The notes under the pieces were generated by a model. It did not search any database, was not told where the DNA came from, and saw only the letters and a program-made list of their open reading frames with translations. DNA of 64,000 bases from Palsa-892 sp963751615 (lineage in GTDB: Bacteria; Pseudomonadota; Alphaproteobacteria; Rhizobiales; Xanthobacteraceae). The DNA is taken from assembly GCA_963751615.1 (NCBI GenBank), contig CAVVVG010000005.1, positions 1 through 64,000 of the forward strand, given 5' to 3'. The position numbers and the translations under genes were made by a program. The number at the start of each line of letters is the position of its first letter. The stretch's first letter is position 1. Below are positions 43,120 to 49,851 of the stretch, piece after piece.

Positions 43120-43827
43120 CTAGTTCGAACCAGCCGCGGCGCGGGTTACGTCGCTGTGTGAAAAATTCATGGCGAGCAAGCGGCCACTGACGGCCCGATT
43201 GGCCACGATGACTAGGATCACCGCGAATACGTGCACCGTGAGATCAGTCGCCGCCGCGTCGAAGGGGTGGAAAAAGTCGAGCAACGTCGCGGCCGCGGCG
43301 GCCGCCGCGAGCCCGGCAATCCCGGCCGTCAACCCCGGCTGCAGCGGGCAGGCACGCCGCAGCATTATGATGAGCAAAGCCGACAACGGCACCGACAATC
43401 CGATGATAAAGATGAGGCAATCGCGCGCCTCGCTCAGATCGGCCACATGGGTTCCGGGCACGAACCACGCGCGCAGGCAGCCAACGCCGCCCGCGACGAT
43501 CCACAATAGGGCCGCCGGCAGTGGCAGCAGTGCCCACGCGCGGCGCGCATCCGGCAGGCTGAGTTGAAACGCGGCAAAGGCGGCCAGGATCGCGGTTAAC
43601 GCCGAGCCGGTCACTGCGAGCCACATGTCCGGCGCGGCGGTGAGTCGGTGCCCAAGCGCCGCAAGGTCAGCGATCATGGCGAGAACGACGGCGGTCGCAA
43701 CCACGACCGCAAGCCATGCGAGCGCCCGCACGATTGGTGGCCGCAGCCGCCGCACCGGTGCCAGATCGGTGGTGAGGTCGGAGATCAGGCGCTCATGCGC
43801 GGAGCCAGTATTCGAGGAGCTATTCAT
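43120..43827 (-). CDS. NrsF/DUF1109-type anti-sigma factor
   Basis: 235-residue inner-membrane protein with six helices, matching DUF1109/NrsF. N-terminal cytoplasmic part (ERLISDLTTDLAPVRRLRPP) would hold the sigma factor. Cysteines in GGVGCLRAW, EARDCLIF and RRACPLQPG sit in the positions that in related anti-sigma factors (OsrA, NrsF) sense oxidants or heavy metals. It begins 4 bases after the sigma gene, so the two are coupled. Confidence 0.9.
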   Translation of the reverse strand: MNSSSNTGSAHERLISDLTTDLAPVRRLRPPIVRALAWLAVVVATAVVLAMIADLAALGHRLTAAPDMWLAVTGSALTAILAAFAAFQLSLPDARRAWALLPLPAALLWIVAGGVGCLRAWFVPGTHVADLSEARDCLIFIIGLSVPLSALLIIMLRRACPLQPGLTAGIAGLAAAAAAATLLDFFHPFDAAATDLTVHVFAVILVIVANRAVSGRLLAMNFSHSDVTRAAAGSN

Positions 43828-43831
43828 GGCC

Positions 43832-44419
43832 TTATTCCCTAGACTCTATTCTACCGCGAAGCGCCTTCATTGCACGATGCAGATTGACTTTGAGCGAGCC
43901 CTTGGTGCGCCGGGTCAGCGCGGCGGCGTCGGCGAGCGAGCGCTCCGCCAGCACGAGATGCTGCACCGCTTCGCGTTGGCGCGCCGGCAAGCTTTCGAGT
44001 GCACGGGCGACAGTGCGGGTCGCGTCGGCGTGAGCGAGCCCCTGCGCTGGATCGGCGGTTTCATCGGCATGGCATTCGAATGCGAGCGGCGCGTGCACCT
44101 CGCGCACTTCCTGCCGGCGGATGCGGCGGAGGAGATCGATCGCCCGCCGGTCGGCGATGACGCACAGCCATGCGGTGAACGACCGGCTGGGGTCGTAGGT
44201 CTGCCGCGCGCGATGAATGGTCAACAGCACTTCCTGCACCGCGTCGTCGATGCGGTCGGCCGCCACTCCACGCCGCCGTGCGACGCTCTTGATGACCGGT
44301 ATGCAGTCGCGCAGCAGCGCCTGGTAGGCGGCGCCGTCGCCAGCTTGAGCGGCCGCCATCAAGGCCGACCGATGCTGGTCAACTCCCGCGACGGTATCGT
44401 CAGGAACAGTCTTCGTCAT
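43832..44419 (-). CDS. ECF RNA polymerase sigma factor
   Basis: 195-residue ECF sigma factor. Region 2: RDCIPVIKSVARRRGVAADR, DDAVQEVLLTIHRARQTYDP, SFTAWLCVIADRRAIDLLRR; region 4: RALESLPARQREAVQHLVLA and AALTRRTKGSLKVNLHRAMK. I start at MTKTVPDDTV; the open frame extends to 44578 without family similarity. It heads the row sigma, anti-sigma, MXKDX protein, cytochrome b, molybdoenzyme. By analogy with NrsF/OsrA systems it should switch on under oxidative or metal stress and drive envelope repair genes. Confidence 0.9.
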   Translation of the reverse strand: MTKTVPDDTVAGVDQHRSALMAAAQAGDGAAYQALLRDCIPVIKSVARRRGVAADRIDDAVQEVLLTIHRARQTYDPSRSFTAWLCVIADRRAIDLLRRIRRQEVREVHAPLAFECHADETADPAQGLAHADATRTVARALESLPARQREAVQHLVLAERSLADAAALTRRTKGSLKVNLHRAMKALRGRIESRE

Positions 44420-44538
44420 CGCGCGTCTATTGATTTCCGCGCCTGTAATCGAGCCTGCTCGAGATCGACGGCCGAGCAAATAGCCCACATCGGGGCAGAA
44501 TATGGCATTTTTCAATGAGAAGTCGATAGGAGTTGTTG

Positions 44539-44615
44539 TCACGATCCGCTGAACCAGTCGTAGCCCTGGTCCCCCCAATAGCTGTCCGGATACTCGTCGG
44601 TGACAAGCATCGTCA
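44539..44615 (-). pseudogene. 3' remnant of a second MsrP-type molybdoenzyme gene
   Basis: Minus strand encodes MLVTDEYPDSYWGDQGYDWF followed by SGS and a stop, clearly the same ending as the intact gene at 41346 (VTNTDKGGYWENQGYNWFGG). Only about 25 codons remain. It lies just upstream of the sigma gene and next to the tRNA-end composite at 44721. Confidence 0.75.
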
Positions 44616-44720
44616 CCGAGAGATCTCCAATCTCTATTCGATGCATCGCAGGAGATAGTTACGTCCGAGGCTCAAAAATCGATCACGTCGACGTGATCTT
44701 CTCCAAGCAAGCTATCCGCG

Positions 44721-44739
44721 ATCCTCTCAGCCGGCACCA
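44721..44739 (+). other. tRNA 3'-end fragment (possible attachment-site scar)
   Basis: ATCCTCTCAGCCGGCACCA, the 3' T-stem strand, acceptor strand and CCA of the same tRNA-Thr remnant type as at 17091-17109. It is followed by module D after a ten-base variable stretch. Confidence 0.55.
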
Positions 44740-44749
44740 CTTCTTTAAC

Positions 44750-44822
44750 TACTGGAAATTGTACTAGAGCGTACCCCGGCGTACTCCCGTGCAATTGGGA
44801 GACGTAGAAAACTCAATCCGCG
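44750..44822 (+). repeat. Module D, copy 2
   Basis: GTACTAGAGCGTACCCC, repeated GCGTAC and GGGAGACGTAGAAAA as in copy 1, again directly after a tRNA 3' end. Confidence 0.75.
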
Positions 44823-44845
44823 CCAGTGCGGTAGGCGTCACGATC

Positions 44846-45076
44846 GCCGCGGGTTACACGCGGGTTACGTGCTCGAGCGTCGCGCGGAATTCAAAGCGGC
44901 GAACAAGACCGCTCAATTGATTCCCGAAGGGGTCGGCATAGAGCTTCAAAAGCACTGACAAATTCCGGGGCAGATAGGATTACGGTGAAGGAGCGATGGG
45001 CGTCTGCTTTCGCGGGTAAGAGCGGACAGGAACGCACTCTAATCTTGATGTCTGCTTTACCCCCGAAAGCGGACAC
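44846..45076 (+). repeat. Composite repeat, copy 36 (C-B-P, closing P2 inverted)
   Basis: C and B modules, a GTCTGCTTTCGCGGGTAAGAG half P2, then a P2 in the opposite orientation at 45048-45076. The unit ends exactly at the stop codon of the SpoIIAA-like gene. Confidence 0.87.
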
Positions 45077-45445
45077 TCATCGCCCTGTTTCAAGCCACGC
45101 GAGCGCTTGATCCTTTTCTTCGAAGTCAAAGTGTTTAATTTTCGCCTGAACGAAGTGATCGGCGATGCGCGGCATGATCTTTAGAAACTCGCCGTCGGTT
45201 ACGACAGCAATGCGTTCAATCTTTCGATGGTGATGGGCGACGAACTTGACGTGCGACACAAGTGCTCCGAAGCTTTCCCAGCCAGGGAATGACTTAGTGT
45301 AGATCATAAGGCCAGTAAGCTTCCCCTTCGATGCAAGGAATGGATCGACATCTTTCGCCAGTTGCTCGAAGTCCGCTTTCTGAAGCGGGCCATTAGGTGT
45401 AACGATAAGGATGCTTCGGTCGCGCAGCAGTTCGAAATGGATCAT
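45077..45445 (-). CDS. SpoIIAA-like (STAS-related) protein
   Basis: 122-residue cytoplasmic protein with the SpoIIAA-like fold: MIHFELLRDRSILIVTPNGP, LQKADFEQLAKDVDPFLASK, GLMIYTKSFPGWESFGALVS, KFVAHHHRKIERIAVVTDGE, IADHFVQAKIKHFDFEEKDQ and the final ALAWLETG. The family binds an unknown ligand at a conserved pocket. AAGGAAAAC precedes the start; a start 9 codons up is less likely. Single gene. Confidence 0.87.
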   Translation of the reverse strand: MIHFELLRDRSILIVTPNGPLQKADFEQLAKDVDPFLASKGKLTGLMIYTKSFPGWESFGALVSHVKFVAHHHRKIERIAVVTDGEFLKIMPRIADHFVQAKIKHFDFEEKDQALAWLETGR

Positions 45446-45578
45446 AAAGTTTTCCTTCAAGTGCCTCAGCAATTCTGACCTCAGGACGATACCAAGTCAG
45501 CACGTTCATTCAAATAAGAAGGCAAGAACTCACAACATGCAGATCTTGGATGTTCTCCATCGGCGGTAGCCCAAATCC

Positions 45579-45639
45579 GACGTCATAATGAAAGAGTGTC
45601 ACTTCCGCTTTTGGCCCAAAGCAGACATTCACCACGCGG
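45579..45639 (+). repeat. Repeat copy 37 (half P2 plus P3)
   Basis: Decayed P2, spacer ATAATGAAAGAGTGTC and P3 with ACCACGCGG flank, leading into a terminator. Confidence 0.8.
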
Positions 45640-45647
45640 CTATCAAA

Positions 45648-45673
45648 CAAAAAGCCCCGGACAATGCCGAAGC
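45648..45673 (-). terminator. Terminator of the VKOR-like gene
   Basis: On the minus strand GCTTCGG / CCGGGGC pair fully with two G-U pairs, followed by TTTTTGTTTG. The element is a diverged copy of the terminator at 25532, again next to a P3 hairpin. Confidence 0.75.
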
Positions 45674-45680
45674 ATTGAGT

Positions 45681-46109
45681 TCATCGCGTCGCACTGAAAT
45701 GCCAGAGCGCCGAGATGAAAAGCAGGAGCGTCGCAACGGCGGAGATTAGGCAGTAAATGCAGAAAGCATGGATGTACGTAAACTGGATATACATGAAGCA
45801 AATTGAAAGGAAGATGCCGATGGCGGCATAGAGCAGCGTGCCCATACGCAAGCCGCGCGAGAACGGGTCGAAGGCAAGCAGCGCTACCAGCCCGAACATG
45901 TACAAATAATAGACGAGGCCGAAATAGCCGAGCGGCAGACTGAAGATGCGGGCATATGGACTTTCGGCAACGACATTGCATCCGTCGATCGGAGGCGGAC
46001 ACCACAGTGGCTGGTGGTTATAGATCGCATAGGAATCATAATACGCGACGGCGATGCCGATGACCGCCAACAGCAGCATGAAATTTGGCGCGTGGGATAC
46101 TTTTTTCAT
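45681..46109 (-). CDS. Vitamin K epoxide reductase-like (VKOR) membrane protein
   Basis: 142-residue membrane protein with four helices that would oxidise a DsbA-like partner and pass electrons to quinone. VKOR features: loop cysteines in LWCPPPIDGCNVVAESPYAR, the conserved Ser/Tyr after them, LPLGYFGLVYYLYMFGL, and the active-site CxxC in HAFCIYCLISAVATL. I start at MKKVSHAPNFM (AGGAG upstream); the 80 codons above it are repeat-derived. No DsbA-like protein is adjacent. Confidence 0.87.
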   Translation of the reverse strand: MKKVSHAPNFMLLLAVIGIAVAYYDSYAIYNHQPLWCPPPIDGCNVVAESPYARIFSLPLGYFGLVYYLYMFGLVALLAFDPFSRGLRMGTLLYAAIGIFLSICFMYIQFTYIHAFCIYCLISAVATLLLFISALWHFSATR

Positions 46110-46275
46110 CTTACTGCTCCTACTGCATTCACCTTCCCCCCCATATCCGCAAGGCCAAAACGACTTATCTTTACCCTCAGCAAAAAAGGTATTCCGGAGG
46201 GTGTCGTTGATATGGATCAGAAACAAGACGGGGATAAATTTATGTTTGCCCGATGCATCCGGACGTTCGCCAGCA

Positions 46276-46393
46276 ATGTCCGCTCTTCGCACAAAGCAAA
46301 CATGGATGAGAAGCTGATCAACGTCCGCTTTCGGGGGTAAAGCAGACATTATAATGGGAGAGCATCATGTCTGCTTATGACCCTTAGCGGACT
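46276..46393 (+). repeat. Three-hairpin repeat, copy 38
   Basis: P1 (loop CTTCGCAC), P2 and a damaged P3 (ATGACCCTTAGCGGACTT). Confidence 0.88.
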
Positions 46394-46416
46394 TGACGCC
46401 CTCGGTGTCCATCGGA

Positions 46417-46923
46417 TTATTTCAAAATCTTCGCTCCCCATTCAGTCAGTATCGAGCAGACATTCCCAGCAATTTCCTTTGGATCGCCTTCTCCCTGTGC
46501 GTGTGGGCCGCCCTCAAAGCGTAACCACCATGATTGCGTTTGATGGCCGGGAATATAATCAATTATGAGAGTCCAGTGCGGCCTCGTCTGCAGGGAATCC
46601 ATAATTGTTTTATCGTGATCAAAATTTCTGCCCCTATATTTTGCAATAAAAACACCGCTACAGTACCGATTGGCGGTAAGCTGCGTAGCTAGCCTATCCT
46701 CGAAGTTCAGCGCCTCGGCAGCTGGATCAACAGAACAAGCATTTGTCCTCGAACACTTATTTTTCGCGTAGTCAACACTCCACCAACTGTCTAGAACAAC
46801 AACGGGTTCATTGCTCTGCGCCATTACTGACGATTTAACCACGCCAGCCGCGACGATCACTGTCGCCAGCGCCACTGTTGCTTGTTTGTGATTTGATCGA
46901 AGTTCCATCGCCGGCCTGCGCAT
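46417..46923 (-). CDS. Secreted hypothetical protein
   Basis: Exported protein of about 163-168 residues. Signal region KQATVALATVIVAAGVVKSS cleaved near VMAQ. The mature part starts EPVVVLDSWWSVDYAKNKCS and has five cysteines, an acidic loop (NFDHDKTIMDSL) and WTLIIDYIPGHQTQSWWLRF. The start may be the first ATG or a second one five codons in; neither has a strong ribosome-binding site. I do not recognise the family. Confidence 0.65.
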   Translation of the reverse strand: MRRPAMELRSNHKQATVALATVIVAAGVVKSSVMAQSNEPVVVLDSWWSVDYAKNKCSRTNACSVDPAAEALNFEDRLATQLTANRYCSGVFIAKYRGRNFDHDKTIMDSLQTRPHWTLIIDYIPGHQTQSWWLRFEGGPHAQGEGDPKEIAGNVCSILTEWGAKILK

Positions 46924-47016
46924 GAGTTCGAACAGAATGCTACTTTAGCGTTGGGCCTTCTGCCAACGCTTCACTGACCATGCTCCAAGCGCACCAGCAC
47001 TTTAATATAGCGCATG

Positions 47017-47116
47017 ATGTCCGCTATTGGCACAAAGCGGACATTCCGCCCTACCCGTTTGATGTCCGCTTTCGGGGGTAAAGCAGACGTTATAATGAGA
47101 GAGCGTCATGTCCGCG
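47017..47116 (+). repeat. Repeat copy 39 (P1-P2, half P3)
   Basis: P1, P2, spacer and the left arm of P3, after which unrelated sequence begins. It lies 127 bases upstream of the thioesterase and creates a false N-terminal extension (MSARLSNSTG). Confidence 0.88.
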
Positions 47117-47242
47117 CGTCTATCAAACTCAACCGGTGCGGGACTGGTGCCGCATTCCGGTCGCTGTGCCAGACGAATGGTTCTTTCGTTCAGCCAGAAC
47201 GGAGCGAAGCGAAGGCTTCTGCTCCACATCGTGGAGGATACA

Positions 47243-47644
47243 ATGGATGCTCTCGAAAGCTTGACGGACAATATGCTGCCGTTTGCGAAGCATCTTGGTG
47301 TTCAGTTCGTCACCGCGAACAAGACGAAGGTAGTGGCACACATGATCGTGCGGCCGGAGCTTTGCACGCGACCCGATGTCCTACATGGCGGAGCGATCAT
47401 GGCCTTCGCCGACACGATCGGTGCGGCTGGAACGATACTCAATTTGCCGGAAGGTGCTTGGACTACGACAATCGAAAGCAAGACGAACTTCATTTCGCCG
47501 GCGCCCGTAGGCACAAGAGTAACTGGCGAGACCACTCCCATCCACCGGGGTCGGCGCACTATGATATGGCAGACGAAAGTGACAACGGCTGAGGGGAAGC
47601 TCGTGGCGCTCGTCACCCAAACGCAGCTCGTGCTCGAGAAATAA
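47243..47644 (+). CDS. PaaI-family hotdog thioesterase
   Basis: 133-residue hotdog-fold acyl-CoA thioesterase: MDALESLTDNMLPFAKHLGV, VVAHMIVRPELCTRPDVLHG, GAIMAFADTIGAAGTILNLP, TTTIESKTNFISPAPVGTRV, and ALVTQTQLVL. The HGG near residue 52 and the acidic residue in AFADT form the usual active site. The start is set by TGGAGGATACA; the longer frame above starts inside a repeat. Substrate unknown; aromatic acyl-CoA or medium-chain acyl-CoA are typical. Confidence 0.9.
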   Translation: MDALESLTDNMLPFAKHLGVQFVTANKTKVVAHMIVRPELCTRPDVLHGGAIMAFADTIGAAGTILNLPEGAWTTTIESKTNFISPAPVGTRVTGETTPIHRGRRTMIWQTKVTTAEGKLVALVTQTQLVLEK

Positions 47645-47646
47645 AT

Positions 47647-47729
47647 TGCCGCTACTGGCACAGCAAGCGGTAAGAGCAGACATGATATTATAATGAGAGT
47701 GCGTCATGTCCGCTTATGACCCGAAGCGG
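47647..47729 (+). repeat. Repeat copy 40 (P1-P2 fusion, P3)
   Basis: P1 left half fused to a P2 right half (GCGGTAAGAGCAGACAT), then P3. A recombination product of two hairpins. Confidence 0.85.
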
Positions 47730-47799
47730 CAGAAGCGGCTTTCGTCCTAATTCTCAAGCCTTATTCAGGGCCCAATAAATTATGGCCCATGGTTCTCGT

Positions 47800-48111
47800 T
47801 TAATCACTGGCCGCTTTGACGTTCGCTGAAAGTCGCCGGAAATCGTCGAGAACGTTTTCGATCAGTGTCTTCCTGCGCGGATCTTGCGCGATGGACGTCG
47901 CCGCAAACAAACCCAAGAGATAGCCCGCTTTTTCAGCAGCTTCGGGCCATGTCGCCGCGGGTGCTGCGATCAGTTGTTTTTCCAGCGCCTCCTGCCGCGA
48001 CCGCAGGGCTTTCGCATCGGCGTCTACCTCTGCGAGGAGTCGGCGGAGATCGGTCGCCTTTTGAGCCGACATGCCGCGATGTCGGTCGAGTTCAATCGTT
48101 CGATCGGTCAT
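47800..48111 (-). CDS. Conserved hypothetical coiled-coil protein
   Basis: 103-residue cytoplasmic protein, MTDRTIELDRHRGMSAQKAT, then LRRLLAEVDADAKALRSRQE, a helical heptad region, AAPAATWPEAAEKAGYLLGL and a final helix TLIENVLDDFRRLSANVKAA. GGAGGGACATC fixes the start. It is of a type often seen in Hyphomicrobiales genomes, without known function. Confidence 0.75.
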   Translation of the reverse strand: MTDRTIELDRHRGMSAQKATDLRRLLAEVDADAKALRSRQEALEKQLIAAPAATWPEAAEKAGYLLGLFAATSIAQDPRRKTLIENVLDDFRRLSANVKAASD

Positions 48112-48302
48112 GATGTCCCTCCGCGAGCCGGAAAATAAAAAAGCGCCAGGAACGTTCGTAAGTGGCGAGCACATGGCTGGGTTTTCGGCACACCAAATAG
48201 GAACCTGTTCAAGAGCTTACTCCAGCTCGTATACACCTTCGACAACACGAAAGGGACATTCTCTTCGACAATGGAAACTCGACAGCACTAAACGGACCGA
48301 TC

Positions 48303-48375
48303 AATGTCCACTTTCGCGGGTAAGGCAGACATTATAATGAGAGAGCGTCACGTCCGCTTTTGACCCAAAGCCGAA
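48303..48375 (+). repeat. Repeat copy 41 (P2-P3)
   Basis: P2 (loop TCGCGGGT) and P3 with damaged right arm (AAAGCCGAAG). The remaining gap shows no gene. Confidence 0.87.
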
Positions 48376-48459
48376 GTGGCGCCGATGTCCCAAGCTGGTG
48401 AACTGGTCCCGGGCTTGATAGCCATGGCTCTGGAACACAATCTTCGTGAGGAAGCCCCA

Positions 48460-49728
48460 ATGCAGGAAACCTTAGCCACGGCGAGGTCTGAGGTGCAGCG
48501 CGCGGCGCGCGAGCGGGCCTACGCGATACCGTTAAGCCAGTTTCATGTCGGCCACCCTGAGCTGTTCCGCTCCGACACGCTGTGGCCCTACTTCGAGCGC
48601 TTGCGCAAAGAGGAGCCGGTGCACTGGTGTTCCACGAGCCCGGTCGGCAACTACTGGTCGGTCACCAAGTACAATGACATCATGCACGTCGAGACCAACC
48701 CACAGATTTTCTCCTCCGACGTGCGGCTCGGCGGCATTATGCTGCGCGACGTCGACCCCAAGTACGAATGGCCGAGCTTTATCGCCATGGACGAGCCCCG
48801 TCACTCCAACCAGCGCAAGTCTGTGCAGCCGTTGTTCACGCCGCCCGAGCTTGTCAGGATGGCCGCGCTGATCCGCGAGCGATCGGCCTCGGTCCTCGAC
48901 AACCTGCCGCGCAATGAGACCTTCAACTGGGTCGAGCGCGTGTCGATCGAGCTCACCACGCAGATGCTGGCCACTCTGTTCGATTTCCCCTGGGAGCAGC
49001 GGCACAAACTCACGCGCTGGTCGGACGTTTCCACCGCACTGCCCAAGAGCGGCATAGTCGCCAACGAGGAACAGCGCGTGGCCGAGCTCACCGAATGCGG
49101 CGAAACCTTCGCCAAGCTGTTTGCCGAGCGTGCGCGCCAGCCCATGAAAAGCGATCTCATCTCCATGATGGCCCACAGCGAGGCGACCCGCGGCATGGAC
49201 CGCGAGAACCTGCTAGGAAACCTCATCCTACTGATCGTCGGTGGCAACGACACGACGCGCAACTCAATGACGGGCTCGGTGCTGGCCTTGAACGAGAGCC
49301 CCGACCAGTACGACAAGCTGCGCGCCAACCCGGCGTTGATTGCGAGCTTCGTACCGGAAGTGATCCGCTGGCAGACGCCGCTCGCTCACATGCGCCGCAC
49401 CGCGACCCAGGACACCGAGCTCGGCGGCAAGCTGATCCGCAAGGGCCACCGCGTGGTGATGTGGTACGTCTCGGGCAACCGCGACGGAGACGTGATCGAG
49501 GATGCCGACTGTTTCCTCATCGATCGTCGCAACCCGCACAACCACATGTCGTTCGGCTTCGGCATCCACCGCTGCCTCGGCCTGCGCGTAGCCGAGCTGC
49601 AGCTCAGGATCATCTGGGAGGAGATCTTGAAGCGCTTCGATCGTATCGAGGTGGTGGGCGAGCCAAAACGCGTCTACTCGAGCTTCGTCAAAGGCTACGA
49701 GACGCTGCCGGTCCGCATTGTGGGTTGA
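48460..49728 (+). CDS. Cytochrome P450
   Basis: Soluble bacterial cytochrome P450 of about 422 residues, a heme monooxygenase. The I-helix oxygen-binding motif IVGGNDTTRN, the K-helix ExxR (PEVIRWQTP) and the heme-binding loop FGFGIHRCLGLRVAE with the axial cysteine are intact. PLARMRRTA-like segment LAHMRRTATQDTELGG follows the ExxR. I start at MQETLATARSEV with GAGGAAG upstream; the frame extends 28 codons higher into a repeat. The sequence resembles the CYP124/125/142-type steroid and branched-lipid hydroxylases. No ferredoxin or reductase gene is adjacent. Confidence 0.92.
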   Translation: MQETLATARSEVQRAARERAYAIPLSQFHVGHPELFRSDTLWPYFERLRKEEPVHWCSTSPVGNYWSVTKYNDIMHVETNPQIFSSDVRLGGIMLRDVDPKYEWPSFIAMDEPRHSNQRKSVQPLFTPPELVRMAALIRERSASVLDNLPRNETFNWVERVSIELTTQMLATLFDFPWEQRHKLTRWSDVSTALPKSGIVANEEQRVAELTECGETFAKLFAERARQPMKSDLISMMAHSEATRGMDRENLLGNLILLIVGGNDTTRNSMTGSVLALNESPDQYDKLRANPALIASFVPEVIRWQTPLAHMRRTATQDTELGGKLIRKGHRVVMWYVSGNRDGDVIEDADCFLIDRRNPHNHMSFGFGIHRCLGLRVAELQLRIIWEEILKRFDRIEVVGEPKRVYSSFVKGYETLPVRIVG

Positions 49729-49851
49729 GGGAGCTAATGGTGTCTTGCCGGGGGAACGAGGCGAAAAAGCGACCCTTGCCGAGCACCCCCCGCTTGGGTT
49801 TAGAATTTTTTGAACTCAGCCAGATTTAACATCGACATGGGCCACACCTCA

